Assembly (NCBI GenBank): GCA_021772595.1
Contig: JAJFLS010000296.1
Span: 1 to 7,619 of the forward strand
Source of the DNA: Opitutales bacterium
GTDB taxonomy: Bacteria; Verrucomicrobiota; Verrucomicrobiia; Opitutales; Opitutaceae
Direction of reading: 5' to 3'
DNA: 7,619 bases
The position numbers and the translations under genes are program-made. The notes beneath the pieces are model-generated. The model was not told the DNA's origin. It saw nothing but the letters and a program-made list of their open reading frames with translations, and did not search any database. This document shows positions 1-6,170 of this stretch, one piece after another (position 1 is the stretch's first letter; the number at the start of each line of letters is the position of its first letter).

Positions 1-2015
1 GGGCCGCGCGTGTCGTTGTGGATGATGGCCTGGTTGCAGAAGTCGACGACGTACATGGCGCCGTCGGGACCGGTCATCACTTCAATCGGGCGAAACCAGA
101 GATTTTCGCTGGCAATGAATTCGGTCTGCTCGCGTCCAGCCTCCTTGGTTGCTTTGTAGGAAATGCCGTCTTTGACGACGTTGAAGTGGCCGATGACGTT
201 GACGGTCGGCTCGCTGGTGAAGTAGCTGTGATTCCATTTCGCCGGCCAGGCGCCGCCTTCGTAGATGACGGTTCCGGCACCTGCGGTGTAGCGGCCGACT
301 TGGTCGATCTGGACGTAGGCTTGCTGCTCGAATTCCATAGCTGGGAAGATGCGTTCACCGGGGAGCAGTCCGTTCGTGCCGCTGACGCCGGGCAATTTGC
401 CTTTGGCGAGAATGGGCTCGGGCACGACGACGTGGACGAGGGGATTTCCAGTGGTGGGCTGCGTGTAGAAGACTTCGCCCGCCATGGTTGTATCCATTCC
501 CCAAGTATTGCCGTTGCGGGATGCGTATTGCTCGAAGGCGCTACCGTCGGGCTTGAAGCGGACGACGCCGTTGTTGATCGGGCCAAAGCCTTTGGAGCCG
601 TCTCCGGAAGTGACATTTGGTGATGACGAGTATCCGTGTGTTGCGTACACCCATCCGTCGGCGGCGTAGTGGAGGTTGTTGATGACGGCGTGGGTGTCGC
701 GGATGCCGAGGTTGGCGTAGAGCTTGGTCCGCTTGTCGGCGACGTCATCGCCGTTGGTATCTTCGAGAAACCAGATGTCGGGAGCGCTGGCGGCAATGAC
801 TCCGTTTTTGTGGAAGACGAAGCTATTCACCAGTTCGAGCTTGTCGGCGAAAACCTTTTTGGAATCCATGATGCCGTCGCCGTTCGAGTCGGAAAGGATG
901 CTGATCCGGTCGAGCGGGTCGCGGTCGTATTCGCCCGGCTTGAGGGAGCCGGAATCCATCCAGGAGGGGACGTTGACCTTGCGGAGGCCGTTCGGGTATT
1001 CGGGAGTTTCGGCGACCCAGAGGCGGCCTTTTTCGTCCCAATTGATGTTCATCGGGTTGTTGATCAGCGGCTCGGATGCGACGAGCGAGATCTCGAAATC
1101 CGGATGCACGTTTAGATGGTCCGGGAGTTTTTCGGGACGGGGGACTCCGCCTTCGACGTAGCGGAGGTGGTCGCCGAGTTCGTCGGCCTTGCAAAGCATG
1201 TCGACGTCGTCGCGTTTCGCGGCCCAAGCGATGCCGCGAAGGATCATGGCACGGACGCCGATGTGGGAGAAATTCCGATTCCAATGGCCGGGAATGTGGA
1301 CGAAAGCGCGATAGGGCTCGCCACCATCGAGGGCGTTTTCGTAGGTCCAGATTTGGGGCTGGATATCGTAGATATTGACCGCCTTTTTTGTGGCGACTGC
1401 TTCGGCGGCGCGTTTTTGGGCGTCTTGGTTGCCGCGTCCTTTGGTGTCGATGGCTTTGGGCGTATAGGCGGTGGCAAGGATTTTCGCTTCCGGAAGGATG
1501 TCCATGTCGTAGTAGATCTCGTCTTCGAGATCGAAATTGGAAACGTCCGTTGTAATTGAATTCTCGATATTCGTGAAATAGAGGCTCATGGGCGCTTCGA
1601 GAAACTTGGTCGTTCCGTGTCGCCAAGATCCCCCTACGATGCTCTTGTACCAATCGGGATCGCGTGAGACGGCGCCCGCGTGAATGACTACGAGTCCGCC
1701 GCCGCGTTTGAGGAATACGGTGAGGTTGTCGCGTTGGGAGCCTTCGATGTTGCCCGCCTCTTTCGCGTTGAGGATGAGGACGTCAGTGTTTTCGAGTTGG
1801 GCTTGGGTAGGGAACTCGAGGCTGCCATCGCAATCGACGCCGCGCGATTGGAGGAGCGATTTCCAATTCTCAAGAAACTGTGGGTGGTCGTGGGCGCCGG
1901 GAGCGTGCGTTTTTTCCCCGGCGCGGATGAAGACACGGATGGGGTCGGCGGCTTGGGCAGTGAGCGCCGTCCATGCGACGGTTATAAATAGGATGAGAAG
2001 ACGTTTCTTGAGCAT
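1..2015 (-). CDS. Secreted ThuA-like / PVC-type dehydrogenase fusion protein (3' end beyond the window)
   Basis: One uninterrupted minus-strand frame runs from the ATG at 2015-2013 to the window edge: 671 codons, no stop, so the C-terminus is missing. Residues 1-22 form a signal peptide (MLKKR, a hydrophobic stretch, then AQA before AD), so the product is exported. Residues 25-270 match a ThuA-like, glutamine-amidotransferase-fold domain: VFIRAGEKTHAPGAHDHP at 28-45, GGGLVVIHAG at 105-114, HIPGHWNRN at 240-248. From about 296 it becomes a PVC-type membrane-bound dehydrogenase (beta-propeller) domain: HPDFEISLVASEPLINNP, then LWVAETPEYPNG. Two Asp-rich, EF-hand-like loops (DSNGDG at 376, DTNGDD at 419) suggest calcium binding. 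Family members often end in a cytochrome c domain with CxxCH; that part would lie off the window. It follows the TIM-barrel gene by 52 bp and is probably in its operon. The substrate is unknown; sugar or polysaccharide oxidation is a guess from ThuA's trehalose-utilisation name. The leader has no Shine-Dalgarno motif. Confidence 0.93.
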   Translation of the reverse strand, partial: MLKKRLLILFITVAWTALTAQAADPIRVFIRAGEKTHAPGAHDHPQFLENWKSLLQSRGVDCDGSLEFPTQAQLENTDVLILNAKEAGNIEGSQRDNLTVFLKRGGGLVVIHAGAVSRDPDWYKSIVGGSWRHGTTKFLEAPMSLYFTNIENSITTDVSNFDLEDEIYYDMDILPEAKILATAYTPKAIDTKGRGNQDAQKRAAEAVATKKAVNIYDIQPQIWTYENALDGGEPYRAFVHIPGHWNRNFSHIGVRAMILRGIAWAAKRDDVDMLCKADELGDHLRYVEGGVPRPEKLPDHLNVHPDFEISLVASEPLINNPMNINWDEKGRLWVAETPEYPNGLRKVNVPSWMDSGSLKPGEYDRDPLDRISILSDSNGDGIMDSKKVFADKLELVNSFVFHKNGVIAASAPDIWFLEDTNGDDVADKRTKLYANLGIRDTHAVINNLHYAADGWVYATHGYSSSPNVTSGDGSKGFGPINNGVVRFKPDGSAFEQYASRNGNTWGMDTTMAGEVFYTQPTTGNPLVHVVVPEPILAKGKLPGVSGTNGLLPGERIFPAMEFEQQAYVQIDQVGRYTAGAGTVIYEGGAWPAKWNHSYFTSEPTVNVIGHFNVVKDGISYKATKEAGREQTEFIASENLWFRPIEVMTGPDGAMYVVDFCNQAIIHNDTRG

Positions 2016-2027
2016 GACTGGGAGAAT

Positions 2028-2062
2028 TTTAGGATTTTGGATCTCGGAAATCGGATTTTTAT
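2028..2062 (-). repeat. Degenerate 7-nt tandem repeat upstream of the ThuA/PVC gene
   Basis: On the plus strand the units TTTAGGA, TTTTGGA, TCTCGGA and AATCGGA follow one another in exact 7-nt phase from 2028 to 2055, with a decayed fifth unit to 2062. They fill most of the 52-bp gap between the TIM-barrel stop (2068) and the ThuA/PVC start (2015). The function is unknown. Heptamer repeats also occur at 2944-2964 and 4834-4861, so this is probably a recurring class of intergenic sequence and not chance. Confidence 0.6.
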
Positions 2063-2067
2063 AGGAG

Positions 2068-2934
2068 CTATTTACGCTGTACTGGGATTTTTTTAAACTT
2101 GCGAGTCAAAGCGGTGAGCGATTCTTCAACGCCCATCCGTTCTAGACTAGAGGCTCCGACGAAGCCTTGAGCATCGGTGAGCTGATTGATTCGAGTGGCA
2201 TCTTCAGGCGTGTTGATGGGGCCGCCATGAGATAAGAGGAAGATTTTTTCATTAACGGCTCTGCCGGCTTCGAAAATTTCCTGGCAGCGTCCCGCGGCGT
2301 CTTCCATCGAGCATACCGCTCCGGTCACTCCAATGGAGCCGCCTACTGTGGTGCCGACGTGGGAGATAATCGCGTCGGCTCCGGCCTTCGCCATCGCTGC
2401 CGCTTCTTCTGGCTTGGCGACGTATACGATGCTGAATAAATCCATTTTCGAAGCGATGGCCACCATCTCGACTTCCATTTCGAAAGGCATCCCCGTTTCT
2501 TCCAATACTTTGCGAAAATGTCCGTCGACGATGCAGTGGGTGGGGAAGTTATTGACGCCTGAAAATCCCATGTCCTTTACCTTGAGCAGCCAATGCCACA
2601 TGCGACGGCGAGGATCGGTGGCGTGCACGCCGCATATAACCGGGATCTCTTTAACGGTTGGAAGAACCTCGTATTCGCCAATCTCCATGGCGACTGCATT
2701 GGCATCGCCATAGGCCATCAAGCCCGCGGTAGAGCCATGGCCTGACATGCGGAAGCGTCCGGAATTGTATATAATAAGGAGATCGGCGCCGCCTTTCTCG
2801 ATGAACTTAGCGCTGATGCCAGTTCCGGCGCCAGCGGCGATGATCGCTTCATTGCGGTCGAGCGTCGCTTGCAAGCGAGCGCGTACCTCGTCGCGAGTGT
2901 ATGGGTTTCCGATTCCTGTCCAGGGATTTGGCAT
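2068..2934 (-). CDS. TIM-barrel enzyme, phosphoenolpyruvate hydrolase-like (Tm-1 C-terminal-half homologue)
   Basis: This 288-aa protein matches the PEP-hydrolase-like TIM-barrel family (PF09370 type), related to PEP mutase/isocitrate lyase-like barrels. Recognisable segments are AAGAGTGISAKFIEKGGADL at 33-52, a likely first strand and loop; LIIYNSGRFRMSGHGSTAGL at 53-72; PVICGVHATDP at 98-108; GFSGVNNFPTHCIVDG at 123-138; GADAIISHVGTTVGGSIG at 185-202, a glycine-rich loop near the barrel C-terminal face; and LLSHGGPINTPEDA at 233-246. Length is normal for the family and no residue block is missing. It should be a cytoplasmic enzyme without cofactor domains. In plants the tomato Tm-1 protein fuses a UPF0261 domain to a barrel of this family; here the UPF0261 partner is a separate gene at 3623-4825. 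The biochemical reaction of these proteins is not settled, so the hydrolase name is only a family label. The ATG at 2934 follows an AT-rich leader with no Shine-Dalgarno motif. Confidence 0.92.
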   Translation of the reverse strand: MPNPWTGIGNPYTRDEVRARLQATLDRNEAIIAAGAGTGISAKFIEKGGADLLIIYNSGRFRMSGHGSTAGLMAYGDANAVAMEIGEYEVLPTVKEIPVICGVHATDPRRRMWHWLLKVKDMGFSGVNNFPTHCIVDGHFRKVLEETGMPFEMEVEMVAIASKMDLFSIVYVAKPEEAAAMAKAGADAIISHVGTTVGGSIGVTGAVCSMEDAAGRCQEIFEAGRAVNEKIFLLSHGGPINTPEDATRINQLTDAQGFVGASSLERMGVEESLTALTRKFKKIPVQRK

Positions 2935-2943
2935 TTTGAATTA

Positions 2944-2964
2944 AATTAAGAATTAAGATTGAAG
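2944..2964 (-). repeat. Heptamer tandem repeat in the leader of the TIM-barrel gene
   Basis: On the plus strand AATTAAG occurs twice in direct succession, followed by ATTGAAG, in strict 7-nt phase. On the coding strand this is an AT-rich leader ending nine bases before the start codon of the TIM-barrel gene. It contains no ribosome binding site. Its role is unknown. Confidence 0.6.
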
Positions 2965-2980
2965 AATGGTTGTTTTTTTG

Positions 2981-3071
2981 CCCGCAGATTACGCAGATGA
3001 ACGCAGATGTTTTTCAATGAGATGGATTAAATTCGGATTTTTTATCTGCGATGATCTGCGTAATCTGCGGG
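2981..3071. repeat. Long inverted repeat with three CGCAGAT motifs per arm (element A)
   Basis: The left arm (2981-3008) and right arm (3044-3071) are reverse complements at 25 of 28 positions, the only mismatches being three adjacent bases; the loop is 35 nt. The left arm carries CGCAGAT at 2983, 2992 and 3002 (spacing 9 then 10). The right arm carries ATCTGCG at 3044, 3054 and 3063 (spacing 10 then 9). On the minus strand it begins five bases after the cupin stop codon. It is followed by an A-rich run, not T, so it is not an ordinary intrinsic terminator. As RNA it would fold into a strong hairpin; as DNA it could form a cruciform or bind a symmetric protein. It resembles element B at 3528-3620. 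Confidence 0.9.
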
Positions 3072-3076
3072 AAAAA

Positions 3077-3508
3077 TCATTGTACTTGTGGGCGGTTTTG
3101 GGTTTCGCGGAGGGTGGTCCAGGGAGATTCGGTGGAGACGTCTACGATGTTGGGTTCGCCGCCGTTTAGGGGGGAAAGGATGGCGAGGAAGGTGACGTCT
3201 TCGTCGAAGGGATTGTAGGTGCCGTGGACGGCGTTCTGGGGGATGAGGGCCATTTCGCCGGCTTTGAGGATTCTGTATTCGTTTTCTACCCACTGCTCGG
3301 CTTGGCCAGAAATGACGTATATGATTTCCTCGCGGGTCGGGTGACGATGAAAGGGATGGGATTTTCCGGCGTCGATGGTGGCGCGGACTAACAAAAGCTC
3401 CTCGGCGCCGACGAGCTTTTTGTTGGAAAGCCATTCGACGGTGGCCCAGGGGTCCTTCTCTGTTTTGACGTCGTCGGCTTGCATGAAGCGTCTTTGTTTA
3501 TCTGGCAT
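3077..3508 (-). CDS. Small single-domain cupin protein
   Basis: This 143-aa protein is a single conserved beta-barrel cupin. Motif 1 is complete: G48, five residues, H54-R-H56, then E61 and G68 (GKSHPFHRHPTREEIIYVIS then G). Motif 2 is GEMALIPQNAVHGTYN, with H95 and N99, and N92 in place of the usual glycine. H54, H56, E61 and H95 are the expected metal ligands, so it probably binds Fe, Mn, Zn or Ni. Small cupins act as isomerases, dioxygenases, lyases or ligand sensors, and the sequence does not decide between them. The start is taken at the ATG at 3508. An in-frame GTG at 3541 would place 11 extra residues in the arm of inverted repeat B, which is unlikely; an ATG at 3484 is a second option. 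It lies between the UPF0261 and TIM-barrel genes, with repeat elements in both gaps (114 and 142 bp). There is no Shine-Dalgarno motif. Confidence 0.9.
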   Translation of the reverse strand: MPDKQRRFMQADDVKTEKDPWATVEWLSNKKLVGAEELLLVRATIDAGKSHPFHRHPTREEIIYVISGQAEQWVENEYRILKAGEMALIPQNAVHGTYNPFDEDVTFLAILSPLNGGEPNIVDVSTESPWTTLRETQNRPQVQ

Positions 3509-3527
3509 AATTGGGAATTGTTTTTTA

Positions 3528-3620
3528 CCCTCGGATTGCACGGATCTTCACGGATGAGATCTCAAAGATATCTTTTTAATGTTTCCCTTCTTATCCGTGC
3601 GAATCTGTGTGATCCGTGGG
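3528..3620. repeat. Long inverted repeat with three CACGGAT-type motifs per arm (element B)
   Basis: Arms at 3528-3558 and 3590-3620 (31 nt each) pair at 23 positions around a 31-nt loop. CGGAT occurs at 3532, 3541 and 3551 in the left arm (spacing 9 then 10). ATCCG or ATCTG occurs at 3593, 3603 and 3612 in the right arm (spacing 10 then 9). On the minus strand it begins two bases after the UPF0261 stop codon and ends 19 bases before the cupin ATG. It is followed by an A-run, so it does not look like an intrinsic terminator. The layout matches element A although the core motif differs; B is more degenerate, as if older. Confidence 0.85.
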
Positions 3621-3622
3621 CT

Positions 3623-4825
3623 TTAAATCTTTTCTATGAGTTCTAATAGTTTCTCGGCGCAGGCTTTGGCGAAGGCGGGGTCGTTGATTTCTAGGTCGAG
3701 GTCGATGACTTCGACGTTTGCGTTTTCGTGGATGGCGGTGAAGAGGGCGTCGTCGGCGTCGGGGTCGTGGAAGGGTTTTCCTTCGCCGTTGATTTCGCTG
3801 ATGGCTTTGAGCGGATTGAGGATGGCGACGGGGGCGGGGTTGGCGTTGGCTTTCTCGGCGATGACTTTTCCGATTTCGGCGCACTCGTTGGCGTTGGTGC
3901 GCAGGAGAGTGACTTGCGGGTTGTGGATGTAGAGGGTGCGGTCTTGGAAGGTTTCGGGAACGGTTTCTTTTGCTCCGAAATTGGCCATGTCGACGCAACC
4001 GGGAGCGATGACGGCGGGGATCTTCGCGGTGCTCATAGCGTCCATGCGTTCAGGACCGGCGGAGAGAACGCCTCCGACGACTTGGTCGGCCCATTCGGTT
4101 GGGGTGACATCGAGAACGCCGGAGACCATGCCGCTTTGGATGAGGCTCTCCATTGCCCGGCCGCCAGCGCCGGTTGCGTGAAAGACGAGCACTTCGTAGC
4201 CTGCGTCTTGCAGGATGGTCATGGCTTCGTTCACGCAGCGTGTCGTGTTGCCGAACATGCTGGCGACGATGATTGGCTTGTCTTCGCCGGATTCTTCTAG
4301 GTCGCCGATCATGCCGCAGATCGCTCCGGCAGCGCGGGTGAAGATCGTTTTTGAAATTCGGTTGAGTCCGCTGACGTCGAGGATGCTCGGGATCATGACG
4401 ATGTCCTTGGATCCTAGATACGGGGAGGTGTCGCCGCAGGACAGGGTCGAGACCATGACTTTTGGGAATCCGAGCGGGAGGGCGCGCATGGCGGCGGTTC
4501 CGATGGCGGTACCGCCGCCGCCGCCAAGGGAGATGACACCGTCGATCCGGCCATCGTCGACGAGTTTCGCTAGAAGAATCGGGGCGGCTTGCGACATTGC
4601 CCCGACGCACTCGCCTCGATCGTGGCGTTGCATGAGAGCGTCTAGATCGATCCCGGCGGCTGCGGCGACTTCTTGGCGGGAAATATCGGGATCGATTTTG
4701 GGCGGTTCGCCTGTGCCGACGTCGATGAGCAATGCGTCGAAACCGCGAGCCCGAATCTTGTCCGCCACGAACGCGTGTTCAGCGGATTTCGAATCGAGAG
4801 TTCCTAGTACTGCGATTGTGGGCAT
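3623..4825 (-). CDS. UPF0261 / Tm-1-like ATP-binding domain protein
   Basis: This 400-aa protein is a full-length UPF0261 family member, homologous to the N-terminal half of the tomato resistance protein Tm-1. The N-terminus MPTIAVLGTLDSK is the characteristic Rossmann-like first strand. SLGGGGGTAIGTAAMRALP at 99-117 is the glycine-rich nucleotide-binding region, followed by GFPKVMVSTLSCGDTSPYLG. Further conserved blocks are ASMFGNTTRCV at 188-198, VFHATGAGGRAME at 214-226, and PGCVDMANFGA at 275-285. The start is set at 4825 because the frame stays open to an upstream ATG at 4966 but would then translate the repeat DNA at 4861-4930 and the heptamer repeat. It is the first gene of the presumed minus-strand operon and faces araC across 258 bp. 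The family's bacterial function is not established; ATP binding is inferred from the family. Its usual partner, the PEP-hydrolase-like barrel, lies two genes downstream. Confidence 0.93.
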   Translation of the reverse strand: MPTIAVLGTLDSKSAEHAFVADKIRARGFDALLIDVGTGEPPKIDPDISRQEVAAAAGIDLDALMQRHDRGECVGAMSQAAPILLAKLVDDGRIDGVISLGGGGGTAIGTAAMRALPLGFPKVMVSTLSCGDTSPYLGSKDIVMIPSILDVSGLNRISKTIFTRAAGAICGMIGDLEESGEDKPIIVASMFGNTTRCVNEAMTILQDAGYEVLVFHATGAGGRAMESLIQSGMVSGVLDVTPTEWADQVVGGVLSAGPERMDAMSTAKIPAVIAPGCVDMANFGAKETVPETFQDRTLYIHNPQVTLLRTNANECAEIGKVIAEKANANPAPVAILNPLKAISEINGEGKPFHDPDADDALFTAIHENANVEVIDLDLEINDPAFAKACAEKLLELIEKI

Positions 4826-4833
4826 TGGAGAAA

Positions 4834-4861
4834 AGTGAAGAGTAAATAGTGAAAAGTTAGG
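4834..4861 (-). repeat. Heptamer tandem repeat in the leader of the UPF0261 gene
   Basis: Plus-strand units AGTGAAG, AGTAAAT, AGTGAAA and AGTTAGG follow in strict 7-nt phase. On the coding strand this gives a pyrimidine-rich leader without a Shine-Dalgarno motif, ending eight bases before the ATG at 4825. It is the third heptamer leader in the minus-strand cluster, although its unit sequence differs from the others. Confidence 0.6.
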
Positions 4862-4930
4862 GCGAGAGCGTCCCGCTCCGCCGCGTTGTTTGAGTTGTTT
4901 GTGCGGCACGCCGGGACGTCGTTGCTCTAC
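4861..4930. repeat. REP-like hairpin region in the divergent intergenic space
   Basis: A hairpin at 4861-4882 pairs GGCG with CGCC and GAGCG with CGCTC around a TCC loop, with one bulged A at 4865. About 45 nt further, the minus strand carries GTAG (4930-4927) next to a GC-rich block (4902-4922) containing the small palindrome CGGC-AC-GCCG. A GTAG tetranucleotide beside a GC-rich hairpin is the hallmark of REP sequences mobilised by RAYT (IS200-like) transposases. No transposase gene lies in the window. It sits between the UPF0261 and araC genes, so it may affect their shared regulatory region. Confidence 0.45.
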
Positions 4931-5065
4931 CTGATCTTCTATGGGTGATGTGCAGGCGCTTCGCAAAGGAATTCAGTCAACAAGGACCTATCGAAAATCA
5001 ACATGGACATGGGCGATGAATGTGTTATCTAGCTTAACGAGAGAAAATTCTATCGGAACTCCTAC

Positions 5066-5083
5066 ATTTAGAGTGATTTAGAG
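5066..5083 (+). promoter_or_regulatory. Octamer direct repeat abutting the araC start codon
   Basis: ATTTAGAG occurs at 5066-5073 and again at 5076-5083, two bases apart (10-bp period, one helical turn). The second copy touches the ATG at 5084. AraC-type proteins bind direct repeats, so autoregulation is possible, but their half-sites usually lie about 21 bp apart. The first copy contains the in-frame TAG that fixes the start at 5084. Confidence 0.35.
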
Positions 5084-5956
5084 ATGGCGGTAATTGAGCG
5101 TTTGAAAACGGAGGGGAAAGACGTCCAGATTTTGGGCGAGTCGAGCTATGTCCTGGTGCGTTCTGACGAAGTAGAGGAGCGGCCTTGGATGTCGGGCAGT
5201 CCGATATGTTCGTTGCTGGAGCAGCATCACATTGCTCACGCGGGGATTTTGAGATGCCAGTATCCTTTCGAGATTGTCCGGGCCGATCAGTCGGGCTCCT
5301 ATATGATGGGGTGCTTTGGAGGCGAGGGAAGCGTTCGAGTGGATGGAGCGTGGAAAACGCTTAGGGCGGGTGAAGCCTGTTTGCTGCCGCCGTTTGTGCA
5401 AAACGCGTTTCGATGCGAGCGGGACAAACGATGGGATTTTTGCTGGGTGCGGTATTTGGAGTCTCGCGAGCGCAAGCCGATCGTGTCGCAGAATTCGCCG
5501 GTCTTGAAAGGATACGATCACGCTCCGTTAAAGGCGGCGATCGAAGGACTGTATTCAGAATCTTGTGGAGCGAAGAGTCCGAGCGTGCTGGGTCACTGGG
5601 TGGAGCTGGTTCATCAATACGCGCTTCGGTTCGCTCAGCCTCATGACTACGACGATCGGCTTTGGAGACTTTGGAATCGCGTCGAACCTGAATTGGAGCG
5701 GAAATGGAATCTGAGTGAGTTGGCCGAAATCGCTCATGTGAGCGAGGAGCATTTGAGGCGATTGTGTCGCGAGCGGTACGGGCGAAGCCCGATGCAGCAC
5801 TTGACGTTTCTGCGGATCCAGCGGGCGAAGAATCTGCTGAGTGCGACGGATGACAAGATCGAGACGGTCGCCCGGCTGGTGGGATACGAAAATCCGTTTA
5901 CGTTTTCCACGCTCTTTAAGAAATGGGTGGGCTGGAGTCCGTCGCGGTATCGGTGA
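5084..5956 (+). CDS. AraC/XylS-family transcriptional regulator
   Basis: This 290-aa regulator has an N-terminal cupin-like sensor domain and a C-terminal double helix-turn-helix. In the sensor, PFEIVRADQSGSYMMGCFGG at 61-80, then a GSVRVDGAWKTLRAGEACLL strand-turn-strand, is typical of the AraC arm/barrel domain. The first HTH is NLSELAEIAHVSEEHLRRLC at 209-228. The second is KIETVARLVGYENPFTFSTL at 258-277, with the characteristic GYENPFTFS turn before FKKWVGWSPSRYR at the C-terminus. Length is normal. The ATG at 5084 is the first possible start, as TAG lies in frame at 5069-5071. It is transcribed divergently from the UPF0261-cupin-TIM-ThuA group and upstream of the Gfo/Idh/MocA gene, so it may regulate either. 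The ligand is unknown; a sugar or sugar acid is the usual type. It may have been placed here by recombination, since repeats lie on both sides, but no composition break is obvious. Confidence 0.95.
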   Translation: MAVIERLKTEGKDVQILGESSYVLVRSDEVEERPWMSGSPICSLLEQHHIAHAGILRCQYPFEIVRADQSGSYMMGCFGGEGSVRVDGAWKTLRAGEACLLPPFVQNAFRCERDKRWDFCWVRYLESRERKPIVSQNSPVLKGYDHAPLKAAIEGLYSESCGAKSPSVLGHWVELVHQYALRFAQPHDYDDRLWRLWNRVEPELERKWNLSELAEIAHVSEEHLRRLCRERYGRSPMQHLTFLRIQRAKNLLSATDDKIETVARLVGYENPFTFSTLFKKWVGWSPSRYR

Positions 5957-5981
5957 GCTTCTAATAGCTGAAGATCTTTAT

Positions 5982-6127
5982 CAGGATGCGCCCGTGCCTC
6001 GCTGGCATGATGATGCGGTGCATCAACATGATGAATCTGGAGGCAGTGGAGTATTTCTGTTTTTAAGGTCTCATCAAGCAGGTTCGCGAAGCGGGCCATC
6101 ATGCAAGCGAGGCACGAGCGCATCCTG
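5982..6127. mobile_element. MITE-like element with 31-bp inverted arms, 146 bp
   Basis: The arms 5982-6012 and 6097-6127 are reverse complements at 29 of 31 positions, around an 84-nt centre. The centre has a nested small hairpin at 6012-6024 (GATGC-GGT-GCATC). It begins 25 bases after the araC stop. No transposase is encoded, no T-run follows, and no clear target-site duplication is seen, so it could be a MITE, a REPIN-like pair or a structured 3' region of the araC mRNA. The near-perfect arms suggest recent origin or selection to keep pairing. Confidence 0.7.
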
Positions 6128-6170
6128 TTGAATCCCAAATGTGGGTTTCTGTCTAAGAAATGCCATGAAG

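Noticed and set aside
18..1653. Several long open frames on both strands inside the ThuA/PVC region (for example 18-623 plus, 1116-1559 plus, 823-1653 minus)
   Set aside because: A single minus-strand frame runs through the whole region with a signal peptide and recognisable domains. The others are shadows with low-complexity or Arg/Pro/Ser-rich translations, caused by GC-rich third positions.
2981..3071. Intrinsic terminator after the cupin gene
   Set aside because: No T-run follows the stem on the transcribed strand, and the arms are far longer than usual for a terminator.
3509..3541. GTG start giving an 11-residue longer cupin
   Set aside because: The GTG lies within the arm of inverted repeat B and the added residues do not resemble cupin sequence.
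2981..3620. CRISPR-like repeats
   Set aside because: The motifs are 7 nt, spaced 9-10 nt and arranged as mirrored arms, without 25-35-nt repeats and unique spacers.
4826..4966. N-terminal extension of the UPF0261 protein by 47 residues
   Set aside because: The extension would translate the heptamer and REP-like repeats, has no family similarity, and the conserved N-terminus begins at MPTIAVLG.
5734..6138. Minus-strand open frame across the end of araC and the inverted repeat
   Set aside because: It overlaps araC antisense, is composed largely of inverted-repeat sequence, and has no domain or codon signal of a real gene.
5974..6140. Target-site duplication around the 146-bp element
   Set aside because: Left flank TTTAT and right flank TTGAAT do not match well enough to call a duplication.
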